Below are positions 1-6,696 of a stretch of DNA of 8,264 nucleotides, in pieces; the first letter of the stretch is position 1; each line of letters starts with the position of its first letter. The notes beneath the pieces were generated by a model. The model was not told the DNA's origin. It was given only the letters and a program-made list of their open reading frames with translations, and did not search any database. The DNA lies in assembly GCA_002415485.1 (NCBI GenBank), contig DHYU01000018.1, positions 1 through 8,264 on the forward strand. The letters run 5' to 3'. The translations under genes were made by a program, and so were the position numbers. The stretch comes from Proteobacteria bacterium UBA5122 (GTDB lineage Bacteria; Pseudomonadota; Gammaproteobacteria; Tenderiales; Tenderiaceae).

Positions 1-57
1 CGTTGACCTTGAACAGGCTGCTGCTGGGGACACGCAGCAGCCTGTTCAAGGTCAACG
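1..57. repeat. Perfect 24-bp inverted repeat at the window edge, 9-nt loop
   Basis: Bases 1-24 are the exact reverse complement of bases 34-57, separated by TGGGGACAC (25-33). The right arm fits the adaptor reading frame (SSLFKVN), while the left arm gives residues unlike the family. A perfect 24-bp palindrome inside a coding region and exactly at the sequence edge suggests a fold-back or chimeric contig end. A real hairpin is less likely, but cannot be excluded from sequence alone. Confidence 0.9.
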
Positions 58-230
58 GCGATTGGGCCGTGTTCAAGGTCATCGACGACCGCGCCGTGCA
101 AACCCCGGTTGAGATCGGCAAACGCAACGGCCTCAGTGCGCAGGTATTGTCTGGTTTGAATGAAGGAGAGGCTGTTATCACACATCCCAGCAGTGCGATT
201 GAAGATGGCAGCTTGATAGAAACCAGATAA
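1..230 (+). CDS. Efflux periplasmic adaptor (HlyD/RND-type), C-terminal fragment
   Basis: This is the 3' end of a gene that enters from the left; the stop is TAA at 228-230. The readable part from about base 33 (RSSLFKVNGDWAVFKV, then TPVEIGKRN, LSGLNEGEAVI and HPSSAIEDG) matches the membrane-proximal C-terminal domain of periplasmic adaptor proteins of tripartite RND or ABC efflux pumps. In that family a P-x-S-A-L-F-like strand is followed by V-x-I-G-x-R-x-G and L-x-x-G-E-x-V-I-x-H-P-S. Such proteins bridge the inner-membrane transporter and the outer-membrane channel. The first ~10 codons (1-32) do not resemble the family. They lie in a perfect inverted repeat and are probably an assembly artefact, so the TTG at base 3 should not be taken as a start. 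The rest of the gene and any partner transporter lie outside the window. The gene converges on the GNAT gene with only 22 bases between the two stops. The family call is fairly sure; RND versus ABC partnership cannot be decided. Confidence 0.75.
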   Translation, partial: LTLNRLLLGTRSSLFKVNGDWAVFKVIDDRAVQTPVEIGKRNGLSAQVLSGLNEGEAVITHPSSAIEDGSLIETR

Positions 231-245
231 GCGACCGCCCAATCA

Positions 246-284
246 AGGCCTGCTATATATCAGCGTATCGATAGATGCAGGCCT
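246..284. repeat. Weak inverted repeat at convergent gene ends
   Basis: AGGCCTGC (246-253) is the reverse complement of GCAGGCCT (277-284), with a 23-nt AT-rich loop between them. It spans the stop codon of the GNAT gene and lies just after the adaptor stop, where a bidirectional terminator would be expected. The loop is long and neither side has a U-tract, so a terminator role is only a possibility. Confidence 0.25.
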
Positions 285-876
285 GCCCTTCCGGTGTCGC
301 ATAGGCATGCAGGGGCGAATCAAAATCGGCGACATGCTGAAAACCCAATCCCCGATAAAAACCCGCAGCACCCGCCTCATTGGTTTCCACCCACACCGAC
401 GTCACACCGCTGCCGATACAAGACTCACGAAACCCGCCCCATAACTGCGTACCGTGCCCCTGACCTTGATGCGCCTTGGCAACCACAAACAAACAGATTT
501 CACTCTTGCCACTCGGCAGGTGTTTTTGTCGATTCTGCTGATGGGCACCGATGGCCTGTAAGAGATGTTTGCGAGGCATCACGTCCGGATAATGAATGCG
601 GTAGAGCCGCCACAATATCTGCAAACCAAATAGATAATTGCGTTTTACCCGTGGCCCGCGCTCATTAAAGCCGAAGATAAAACCGACGACCTTGCCGTCC
701 ACCTCAACCACCTGGCAGTGGTTACTCGCCAACAAACCACCCTGGGTATACATCTGTTTGGCCACCGCGGCGAGTTCAGGCGGCTGAAAGATCCGGTCAA
801 ACCCCCAGGCCTCATTCACCAAGACCTCACAGTCTGCATAGTCCTGTGTTTGGTATTCACGGTAAATTGCATTCAT
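253..876 (-). CDS. GNAT family N-acetyltransferase, substrate unknown
   Basis: The product is about 207 residues and is predicted cytoplasmic. The GNAT acetyl-CoA pyrophosphate-binding loop is QGQGHG at about residues 137-142, after the strand ICLFVVAKA. The C-terminal motif follows: SVWVETNEAGAAGFYRGLGF at about 160-179, with the N and FY typical of the family. It would transfer an acetyl group from acetyl-CoA to an amine that I cannot identify. It is longer than a minimal GNAT domain (~150 residues) because of a basic, aromatic-rich stretch at about 77-125 between the central strand and the CoA loop. I chose the ATG at 876 because GGGGG lies 5 bases upstream (882-886); an in-frame ATG at 888 would add MGVC and has a weaker GGA. 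The gene follows the ABC permease in the same direction after a ~98-base gap, so it may be the tail of that operon or have its own promoter. Confidence 0.8.
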   Translation of the reverse strand: MNAIYREYQTQDYADCEVLVNEAWGFDRIFQPPELAAVAKQMYTQGGLLASNHCQVVEVDGKVVGFIFGFNERGPRVKRNYLFGLQILWRLYRIHYPDVMPRKHLLQAIGAHQQNRQKHLPSGKSEICLFVVAKAHQGQGHGTQLWGGFRESCIGSGVTSVWVETNEAGAAGFYRGLGFQHVADFDSPLHAYATPEGQACIYRYADI

Positions 877-974
877 ACACACCCCCATTCCATCCGTGAA
901 TAAAGCGCACTACACAATACTTGCCACCCTGCACAACAACTCGACCAGGCAGGCATCTTCAAACACAGACGTTC
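877..974 (-). other. Gap between permease and GNAT genes, with imperfect hairpin
   Basis: This is the only non-coding gap of any size on the minus strand downstream of base 7800. It contains an imperfect inverted repeat: TGCCACCCTG at 922-931 against CAGGCAGGCA at 946-955. The stem is 4+4 bp around a 2x2 mismatch, with a 14-nt loop. It could slow or end transcription after the permease gene, but no T-run follows it on the minus strand. I found no convincing -35/-10 pair for the GNAT gene. Confidence 0.25.
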
Positions 975-2186
975 TCAGCTCAACGCACGGGCAATGTTGA
1001 CACGTGTGGCCTGACGCACAGATACCAAGGCTGCCAATGCCGTCACCAGTAACAGCCCTGCGGCAATCGCAAGATAGTGCACCCAGGAAACAGAGATGTA
1101 TAACGGATAACCAACCGAACGACCGGGTGGTGGTGGCATCCACAGTTCGGCGAAATTAATTGCACTGGCAACCCCGTATCCCAACATCAAACCCGCGCCG
1201 ACGGCAATCACACCCAGCAGCAAGGCCTCCAATAAAAACTGACGACAGACCGTCAGTGGCGCCGCACCCAACGCCCCCAGCGTTGCGATCTCATCGCGCC
1301 GCTGATACACCGCCAAGGCTACTGTATTGGAAATGGCGAGAAATACGACCACGATGATGATCAAACCTGCGACACTGAAGATGCGATCGTACAGTGCCTT
1401 CACACCCAGATAGACATCCGCGCCACGCAGCCATGTGATCACGCGCGCCTGTTCGCCCAATTGTTGTTGCAGCTGCTGTTGGAACTCGTCGATGTTCACA
1501 TCGAGATCCAGATACACCGACAACACGCTGATCCTGTCATGGCCAAGCAAATTCTGCACGCTATCCAGCGTCACCGTCAGCGTATGATCATCCAGCTCAG
1601 GTGTACCGGTTTTAAACAGGCCGACCAGTTTGACAGGCAGCTGCACGGCACTGCCATCGGTGCGAAAGGTGTGCAGCGTCAACACATCGCCGATCGTTGC
1701 CTGTAAGGTCTGTGCCAGTTGTTCACCCAACATCACCTCGGCCATGTCATTTGGCGACAACCACGGCGTCAACAACTCACCCTGCGGGATATTCAAAAAC
1801 GGGCCATAGACCTTGAACTCATTCTGCGCGTCGACACCTGTGCCGCTGAAGGTCGCCGTCAGTGCACCATGTCGGATCAAACCTTCAAATTCAGCTCGTG
1901 GCAACACACGCACCACACGCGGGTCAGACCACAACGCATCACTGATCGTCTGCCATGCGGTCAAGGTCAGGCGTTGATCGACGCCACCCACTGCAAGGGC
2001 ATCACGCGCCACCACCATCACCTGCCCCTGCGTGCGCTTGGCAATCTCCTGCAATGAATCGTAGGCCGTCAGTACAAAACCACCGCCCACCAGCAACGCG
2101 GCCTGACCGACGGCGATGATCAGTATCGTCGCCAGGGCACGCCGCCAGTCACGGATCACATTGCGCCACGCGATCAACAGACTCAT
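975..2186 (-). CDS. ABC transporter permease, MacB/FtsX (LolC/E-like) family
   Basis: This 403-residue inner-membrane protein has the type VII ABC (MacB/LolCDE/FtsX) layout. It has one N-terminal membrane segment (~18-40), a large periplasmic domain (~41-268, MacB_PCD type), then three membrane segments (~270-293, 316-342 and 368-390). The cytoplasmic coupling region YQRRDEIATLGALGA (~294-308) and the end ATRVNIARALS are typical of FtsX domains. Members work by mechanotransmission, moving lipoproteins, peptides or other envelope substrates without a transmembrane channel. The start is the ATG at 2186 (MSLLIAWRN), which overlaps the ATPase stop as ATGA and has GGGAG 7 bases upstream (2194-2198). 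The frame stays open 17 codons further upstream, inside the ATPase gene, but that stretch is not family-like. The substrate is unknown. No adaptor gene is adjacent in the same direction, unlike macA-macB. Confidence 0.9.
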   Translation of the reverse strand: MSLLIAWRNVIRDWRRALATILIIAVGQAALLVGGGFVLTAYDSLQEIAKRTQGQVMVVARDALAVGGVDQRLTLTAWQTISDALWSDPRVVRVLPRAEFEGLIRHGALTATFSGTGVDAQNEFKVYGPFLNIPQGELLTPWLSPNDMAEVMLGEQLAQTLQATIGDVLTLHTFRTDGSAVQLPVKLVGLFKTGTPELDDHTLTVTLDSVQNLLGHDRISVLSVYLDLDVNIDEFQQQLQQQLGEQARVITWLRGADVYLGVKALYDRIFSVAGLIIIVVVFLAISNTVALAVYQRRDEIATLGALGAAPLTVCRQFLLEALLLGVIAVGAGLMLGYGVASAINFAELWMPPPPGRSVGYPLYISVSWVHYLAIAAGLLLVTALAALVSVRQATRVNIARALS

Positions 2187-2863
2187 GCCGCATCTCCCGC
2201 CAAACGACCATCTGCCAATTGCAGCACGCGGTCGCAATGATCCATGACAAAACGATCATGACTGGCAATCAGAAAACTCGCGCCGTGTTGTTGATTCAGC
2301 TCACGCATCAATTGCAGACAGGCATGGGCATGGGTGTGATCGAGACTGGCGCTGGGTTCATCGGCGATCACCAGCCTGGGTGCCTTGATCAGCGCCCGCG
2401 CAATCCCCACCCGTTGCCGTTCGCCACCGGATAACTGATGAGGCAGATGCGCCTGACGATGCGCCAGACCGACCTGCTCCAACATCGTCGTCACGCGGGG
2501 TTTGATGCTGCGGCGGGATTCGCCTTGCAGCTGCAATGGATAGGCAATGTTTTCATACACCGTCATCGCCGGGATCAATTGATGACGCTGAAAGATAAAC
2601 CCGATCTGCTCACGCCGCAGCAGACAACGCTCGGCATCATTCAACCCCGACATCGAACGCCCTTCAAACCGATAATCACCGCTATCGGCAACATCAAGCA
2701 GCCCACAGATACTCAACAGACTGCTCTTGCCGCTGCCGGAAGGCCCTTGGATCGCCACAAACTCTGCGTCGTCAATGACAAACGACACCTCGCGCAAGGC
2801 CTCGACCCGCGCATCACCGGCACCATAGGCCTTACGGATCGCGTGCAGCTCCAGGCGTGGCAT
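2183..2863 (-). CDS. ABC transporter ATP-binding protein, LolD/MacB type
   Basis: A complete 226-residue nucleotide-binding subunit. Walker A is GPSGSGKS (40-47), the Q-loop glutamine is Q92 in FIFQRHQLIP, the signature is LSGGE (144-148), Walker B is LVIADEP (164-170), the D-loop is SASLD (171-175) and the switch histidine is H202 in ASHD. The FQRHQLIPAMTVYENI segment and the short C-terminus are typical of the LolD/MacB/FtsE group. It would hydrolyse ATP in the cytoplasm and pair with the permease, whose ATG overlaps its stop by 4 bases. Its own ATG shares one base with the stop of the preceding gene (TGATG). The nearest GGAGG is about 14 bases upstream, so translation is probably coupled to the upstream gene. 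All catalytic residues are present. Family and activity are sure; calling it lolD would be wrong without lolC/E evidence. Confidence 0.95.
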   Translation of the reverse strand: MPRLELHAIRKAYGAGDARVEALREVSFVIDDAEFVAIQGPSGSGKSSLLSICGLLDVADSGDYRFEGRSMSGLNDAERCLLRREQIGFIFQRHQLIPAMTVYENIAYPLQLQGESRRSIKPRVTTMLEQVGLAHRQAHLPHQLSGGERQRVGIARALIKAPRLVIADEPSASLDHTHAHACLQLMRELNQQHGASFLIASHDRFVMDHCDRVLQLADGRLAGDAA

Positions 2864-3513
2864 CAGTCGGCCAATGCCTCCAGCATGGTGCGCGCCTCTT
2901 TGGAGTTCATACCTTCCGGACTCGCCTGCAGGCTCAGCTCCAGATATTCACGCTGCTTATCCGGCAGGCTGTGTTTCTCTGCTGCAACGGCAGCAGCCAG
3001 ATAGATCCCCGCACGCATATCAATCGGGAATTCTTCAAAACGCGGATGCGACAACAGGTTGTCTACCAGATACTGACCTTGTTTGAGGCGGTGGAACACC
3101 GAGTCCGGCAGGTGCACAAATAAAAACGTCGCCAGCAGATGCGCCTCGGCCTGTTCGATAAAATGATAGTCACCGGCATCAAACAGACGCAGGCCACGAT
3201 CGATATGATTCAAACCCTGCTCGGTGTCACGCATCCGGTTCAACGGCCTCTCGGCCACGTCACGCCCGCGCTGTGCCAAGGTGCCACCTTTATAGACCAT
3301 CACCAGTGGATGGTCAGGATAGCGGCTTGATAAAGCAGTCACCTGTCGGATCGCCTGCCGCACATCGCGCTTGTCGCCATTGACTGCCTTTAGATAGATC
3401 TCGCGCATCTGTTCAATCTCTTTGACGAATGCGGGGTCCAGCTCGGCGTGTAGCGGCATCACCGCCAGACACAGCACCAGCATCATCAACGAGTTCAACA
3501 GACGTCTAAACAT
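2863..3513 (-). CDS. Secreted alpha-helical protein, possibly TPR-like, unknown function
   Basis: I do not recognise this 216-residue protein. It starts with a clear Sec signal peptide: MFRR, a hydrophobic run to about residue 20, and probable cleavage at LHA|EL (23/24). It is therefore probably periplasmic. The cysteine at 15 (LVLC) does not fit a lipobox, so a lipoprotein is unlikely. The mature part looks almost wholly helical. Segments such as AIRQVTALSSRYPDHPLVMVYKG (54-76) and the C-terminal KQREYLELSLQASPEG (186-201) resemble TPR helices, but no clean consensus array is visible. I chose the ATG at 3513 because GAGG (3520-3523) is 6 bases upstream. In-frame ATG 3519 abuts that site and TTG 3525 has none. 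It lies 8 bases after nadC and shares a base with the ATPase gene, so it is probably a periplasmic partner of the ABC system; that role is inferred from position only. Confidence 0.75.
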   Translation of the reverse strand: MFRRLLNSLMMLVLCLAVMPLHAELDPAFVKEIEQMREIYLKAVNGDKRDVRQAIRQVTALSSRYPDHPLVMVYKGGTLAQRGRDVAERPLNRMRDTEQGLNHIDRGLRLFDAGDYHFIEQAEAHLLATFLFVHLPDSVFHRLKQGQYLVDNLLSHPRFEEFPIDMRAGIYLAAAVAAEKHSLPDKQREYLELSLQASPEGMNSKEARTMLEALAD

Positions 3514-3519
3514 ATGCAT

Positions 3520-3525
3520 CCTCAA
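3520..3525 (-). promoter_or_regulatory. Ribosome binding site deciding the start of the secreted protein
   Basis: The minus strand reads TTGAGG followed by ATGCATATG. The GAGG core is directly next to the first ATG (3519) but 6 bases before the second (3513), so initiation at 3513 is favoured. The site overlaps the nadC stop (TGA, 3522-3524), which also suggests translational coupling. Confidence 0.55.
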
Positions 3526-4349
3526 CGCCGGTCAAAGCGCATCGACAAATCAATCGCACGTACGTGTTTGGTCAGCGCGCCGGTGGAGATAAAATCGACG
3601 CCGGTCTCGGCCAGCGCACGCACGCTGTCCAGCTCCACATTGCCCGAGACCTCCAGCCTGGCCTTGCCCTGCGCCATCTTCACCGCCGTGCAGATATCCT
3701 CACGCGAAAAGTTATCCAGCATGATGATGTCCGCCGCCGCGGCCAGGGCCTGCTGCAATTCATCCAGCGATTCGACCTCCACTTCGATGGTCTTACCCGC
3801 CGCATACGGCCGTACCTTATCCACCGCTGCCGCGATCGAACCCGCCGCCAGGATGTGATTCTCCTTGATCAACACCGCGTCATACAAACCATGACGATGA
3901 TTGCTGCAGCCACCACACTTAACCGCGTATTTCTGCGCATCGCGCAGGCCGGGCAGGGTCTTGCGTGTATCCAGGATCTTGACCGGCAAACCCTTTACAG
4001 CCGCAGCCCAACGCGCCGCCACGGTGGCCGTGCCCGACAAGGTCTGCAAAAAATTCAGCGCTGTGCGTTCACCGGTGAGCAAGGCCCGCGCCGTGCCCGT
4101 GAGTGTGAACAGGCGTTGATTGGCGACCACATGATCCCCATCCTGCACCAGCCATTGCACCTGCACCCGTGCATCGAGCTGACGAAATACCTCATTGACC
4201 CAATCCACACCGCAGATCACCGCCGCCTCACGGCTGATGACATAGGCCGAGGCCTCGGCATCGACCGGGATCAGGGCCGCGGTCAGATCACCACTGCCAA
4301 TGTCCTCGGCCAGCGCGGCACGTACGTTTTCGCTAATTATGTTTTGCAT
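3522..4349 (-). CDS. nadC: Quinolinate phosphoribosyltransferase (decarboxylating)
   Basis: This full-length 275-residue enzyme (EC 2.4.2.19) converts quinolinate and PRPP to nicotinate mononucleotide, CO2 and pyrophosphate in de novo NAD synthesis in the cytoplasm. Family motifs appear in order: EDIGSGDLTA (15-24), GERTALNFLQTLSG (93-106), DTRKTLPGLRDAQKYAVKCG (127-146), then GGCSNHRHGLYDAVLIKENH (146-165), EVEVESLDE (189-197), IIMLDNF (208-214), EVSGN (233-237) and ISTGALTKH (254-262). These carry the expected Arg, His and Lys substrate-binding residues and the acidic metal-site residues. The ATG at 4349 lies inside the hda gene, with a 17-base overlap and GGA 6 bases upstream; starting there gives the normal family N-terminus. 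nadC is often near nadA, nadB or ampD elsewhere, so its place between hda and an ABC module is unusual. Identification is certain. Confidence 0.97.
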   Translation of the reverse strand: MQNIISENVRAALAEDIGSGDLTAALIPVDAEASAYVISREAAVICGVDWVNEVFRQLDARVQVQWLVQDGDHVVANQRLFTLTGTARALLTGERTALNFLQTLSGTATVAARWAAAVKGLPVKILDTRKTLPGLRDAQKYAVKCGGCSNHRHGLYDAVLIKENHILAAGSIAAAVDKVRPYAAGKTIEVEVESLDELQQALAAAADIIMLDNFSREDICTAVKMAQGKARLEVSGNVELDSVRALAETGVDFISTGALTKHVRAIDLSMRFDRR

Positions 4350-5046
4350 CTTTTTCCAAACAGAGTTTTACAAAGGGGATCGTCAAGCGGCGTTGCTCGG
4401 CCAGCGAGGCCTGATCCAGTCTATCCAATAATTCAAACAGGCCCGCCATGTCGCGGCGGCAGTGACGCAGCAGATAGGTCGCGACATCCTCGTTCAATTC
4501 GATGCCGCGGCCACGCGCGCGCTGCTGCAAGGCGGAGATCTTTTGTTCGTCGCTCAGTACACGCAACTGAAATACCAGGCCCCAGGCCAGGCGCGACTGC
4601 AAGTCAGGCAAGGTCAGGCCAACACTGGCCAGCGGCTGTTCGGCGGCGACGATCAAGACACCGCGTCCTTGATCACGGATACGGTTATAGAGGTTGAACA
4701 GCGCCGTCTCCCAGGTGCGATCACCGGCCACCGCGGCGAGGTTATCGATCGCGACCAGGCGCATTTGCTCCAGGCCGTCGAGCATCTCCGGCACCAGACC
4801 AGGTTCACCCAGCGGCAGGAACACACTGCCCTCGCCGACACGGTTACACGCCGCCTGCAACAGATGACTCTTGCCCTCGCCGTCCGGCCCCCAGAAAAAG
4901 ATGAAGCCCTGATGATCATCACAGGCCTGACGCAGCGCCTGCAACAATACGTCATTGCTGCCGGGCACAAAATTATCGAAGGTGGCACTCTCGCGCAGCC
5001 ACATGCCGAGACCTAACTGCTGGCCCGGCGACCCCAGCGCCGTCAT
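4333..5046 (-). CDS. hda: DnaA regulatory inactivator Hda
   Basis: This 237-residue protein is homologous to the DnaA AAA+ domain but lacks the DNA-binding domain IV. With the DNA-loaded beta clamp, Hda stimulates hydrolysis of DnaA-bound ATP and so prevents re-initiation of replication. The N-terminus carries a clamp-binding motif, QLGLGM (10-15), followed by ESATFDNFVPGSN. Walker A is GPDGEGKS (53-60) with the lysine present. Walker B is LVAIDNL (97-103); I recall the N after the D also in E. coli Hda. The DLQSRLAWGLVFQL segment (148-161) holds the arginine-finger residue R152, RRDM (197-200) is the sensor 2 region, and LTIPFVK (221-227) is near the end, as in E. coli Hda. The ATG at 5046 overlaps the perM stop by 4 bases (ATGA). 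The gene end overlaps nadC by 17 bases. It is distinguished from full DnaA by length. Confidence 0.95.
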   Translation of the reverse strand: MTALGSPGQQLGLGMWLRESATFDNFVPGSNDVLLQALRQACDDHQGFIFFWGPDGEGKSHLLQAACNRVGEGSVFLPLGEPGLVPEMLDGLEQMRLVAIDNLAAVAGDRTWETALFNLYNRIRDQGRGVLIVAAEQPLASVGLTLPDLQSRLAWGLVFQLRVLSDEQKISALQQRARGRGIELNEDVATYLLRHCRRDMAGLFELLDRLDQASLAEQRRLTIPFVKLCLEKDAKHN

Positions 5047-6107
5047 GACGAGTTGCCTTGTCCGTACAGCTCACTGCTGACGTAACGTTCATGGACATGG
5101 CGCAACACCACCATGATCACCGCCGCCACCGGCAGCGCCAGCAACACACCGAAGAAGCCAAACAGCTGACCACCGGCCATCACCGCAAAGATCACCGCCA
5201 CCGGATGCAGGCCGATCCGGTCACCGAGCAGATACGGTGTCAGCACGAACGACTCCAACAATTGGCCTACTCCAAACACCGCAAACACCAGCAGCAGCGG
5301 CATCAGGTCCTGAAACTGGATCGCGGCAGCGACGCCTGCCACCAGGATGCCGAGGATAAAGCCGAGATACGGCACAAAGCTGAGCAGGCCCGCGCCCATG
5401 CCGATCAGCAAGGCCATGTCGAGACCGATCAGCCACAGGCCGACGGCATAGACCGTGCCCAGACACAACATCACCGTCAGCTGGCCATGCATAAAGGCGC
5501 CGAGCACCTCGTCACAATCAGTGGCCATGCGACATGCGCGCGGTTCGATGCGGCGCGGCAACAGTTCACGAATACGCCCCACCAACAGGTCCCAGTCGCG
5601 CAGCAGATAAAAGGTCAGCACCGGGATCAGCACCAGATTCGCGACCCAGGCCAGCAGGGCGACACCGGAGCGTGAGACCGCGCCCGCCACCTCGGCCGCG
5701 ACACCACCCGCCGTCTGCCAGTGCTGCGCCATCGCCTTTTTGAAGGCATCGAAATTCAGCGTCTCCACATCGAGGCTCAATTGCGCCGTCAGCCACGGCA
5801 ACACGGTGAACTGGAACCAATCGAGATAGGCCGGGATCTTTTTGATGAACATCATCAGTTCACGCTGTAGCGTCGGCAGGACGAACAACACCACGGCCAG
5901 GATCGCGGCAAACAGCCCGCAGAAGACGATCAATACAGAGTTGGTGCGACTGATCTTGCGCGCCTCCAGGCGATCGACCAACGGATCACCGAGATAGGCC
6001 AGCAGTGCCGAGATCAGAAACGGCGTCAACACAGGCGCCAGCAGGTACAACAGGCCGCCGAACAGGGCACAGCCCAGCAACAGCAACCATTTTTGTGAAT
6101 CAGTCAT
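5043..6107 (-). CDS. perM: AI-2E/PerM family inner-membrane protein
   Basis: A 354-residue polytopic membrane protein of the AI-2E transporter (UPF0118, PerM) family. Hydrophobic segments lie at about 7-37, 57-78, 149-168, 208-228, 230-262, 268-290 and 300-336, with the usual soluble stretch at about 80-145. The family signatures LLSFVPYLGFILG (241-253) and ESFVLTPYLLGDRIGLHPVA (285-304) are clear. Members have been linked to autoinducer-2 export or Na+/H+ antiport, but the role of this ortholog group is not settled. The start is the ATG at 6107 (MTDSQKW), with AGGA 6 bases upstream (6114-6117). The frame continues 30 codons further inside the preceding gene, but that part is polar and not family-like. 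It overlaps the phosphatidyltransferase stop by 8 bases and the hda start by 4. Family certain, symbol tentative. Confidence 0.9.
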   Translation of the reverse strand: MTDSQKWLLLLGCALFGGLLYLLAPVLTPFLISALLAYLGDPLVDRLEARKISRTNSVLIVFCGLFAAILAVVLFVLPTLQRELMMFIKKIPAYLDWFQFTVLPWLTAQLSLDVETLNFDAFKKAMAQHWQTAGGVAAEVAGAVSRSGVALLAWVANLVLIPVLTFYLLRDWDLLVGRIRELLPRRIEPRACRMATDCDEVLGAFMHGQLTVMLCLGTVYAVGLWLIGLDMALLIGMGAGLLSFVPYLGFILGILVAGVAAAIQFQDLMPLLLVFAVFGVGQLLESFVLTPYLLGDRIGLHPVAVIFAVMAGGQLFGFFGVLLALPVAAVIMVVLRHVHERYVSSELYGQGNSS

Positions 6108-6693
6108 GCCGCTTCCTTTCGTGTTGTTTTTGTTCCTGCTTGTCGTACCAGCCGCTGCGTGCGCGGAAACTCCAGGTCCAGACATAATCGACACCACTGG
6201 CCAGGGTCGTCACACACACCACATAGACCATGCCCGTCAGCAAATCCTCTGGCAGGGCGAACACGGCCTCGGAGAAGACCAACACCAGTACCAACAAGAT
6301 CTGCATCGTCGTATTCACCTTGCTGATCCAGGTCGGCACCATTTCGTAGCGCCCGATCAACAGGTGAAAGGCGGCCGCCCCGGCAACGATAATTAGATCA
6401 CGGCCGATGACTATCGCCACCAACCACTCAGGGATCGCCCCCACCCAGCCCAGGCACAGATACGACACCACCAGGAGTGTCTTGTCCGCCAGCGGGTCAA
6501 GAATCGAGCCGAGACGACTGTGCCAGCCATAACGTTTGGCCAACAGACCATCCAGGCCATCCGACAGCCCAGCGGCAAAGAACAATAGCAGCGCACCGAG
6601 ATACTCCTCGGCCAACAATAACAGTGCCACCGGCAACACCAGAATGATGCGGCCGATACTAATGGCATTGGGGATGTCGCGACGGGACAGCAT
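6100..6693 (-). CDS. CDP-alcohol phosphatidyltransferase (PgsA/Cls-like)
   Basis: A 197-residue integral membrane enzyme. The CDP-alcohol phosphotransferase signature is D-x2-D-G-x2-A-K-x8-G-x3-D-x3-D in the run SDGLDGLLAKRYG through LGSILDPLADK (about residues 44-71). All four metal- and CDP-binding aspartates are present; the usual arginine after the alanine is lysine. About five or six hydrophobic segments follow. It would transfer a phosphatidyl group from CDP-diacylglycerol to glycerol-3-phosphate (PgsA), or to phosphatidylglycerol if it is a Cls-type enzyme; the sequence alone does not decide which. The start is the ATG at 6693 (MLSRRDIPN), 6 bases after the DUF2066 stop and served by AGGTG, which overlaps that stop. 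A GTG at 6699 is also in frame but has no ribosome binding site. The C-terminus is very basic and polar (KQEQKQHERKRHD). Family sure, substrate not. Confidence 0.88.
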   Translation of the reverse strand: MLSRRDIPNAISIGRIILVLPVALLLLAEEYLGALLLFFAAGLSDGLDGLLAKRYGWHSRLGSILDPLADKTLLVVSYLCLGWVGAIPEWLVAIVIGRDLIIVAGAAAFHLLIGRYEMVPTWISKVNTTMQILLVLVLVFSEAVFALPEDLLTGMVYVVCVTTLASGVDYVWTWSFRARSGWYDKQEQKQHERKRHD

Positions 6694-6696
6694 CGG

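Noticed and set aside
97..105. Possible amplification or mobile-element origin of the terminal inverted repeat
   Set aside because: There is no transposase, target-site duplication or second copy in the window, so an assembly fold-back is the simpler reading.
2187..2237. 17-residue N-terminal extension of the ABC permease
   Set aside because: It lies within the ATPase gene. The ATGA overlap and GGGAG at 2194-2198 support the inner start, and the extension is Arg/Gly-rich without family similarity.
2438..3004. 188-codon open frame on the + strand
   Set aside because: It is antisense to the ABC ATPase and the secreted-protein gene, which have strong motifs and coupled starts. The product composition is not protein-like.
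3469..3471. Cys15 of the secreted protein as a lipoprotein attachment site
   Set aside because: The preceding residues LVL do not fit a lipobox, which needs a small residue before Cys, whereas LHA|EL is a good signal peptidase I site.
3564..4697. 377-codon open frame on the + strand, opposite nadC and hda
   Set aside because: It lies antisense to two certain genes. Its product is Arg/His/Gln-rich with no recognisable domain, as expected for a shadow frame in a GC-rich gene.
6108..6197. N-terminal 30-residue extension of the PerM-like protein
   Set aside because: It lies inside the phosphatidyltransferase gene, is polar and unlike the family, and a good ribosome binding site precedes the inner ATG at 6107.
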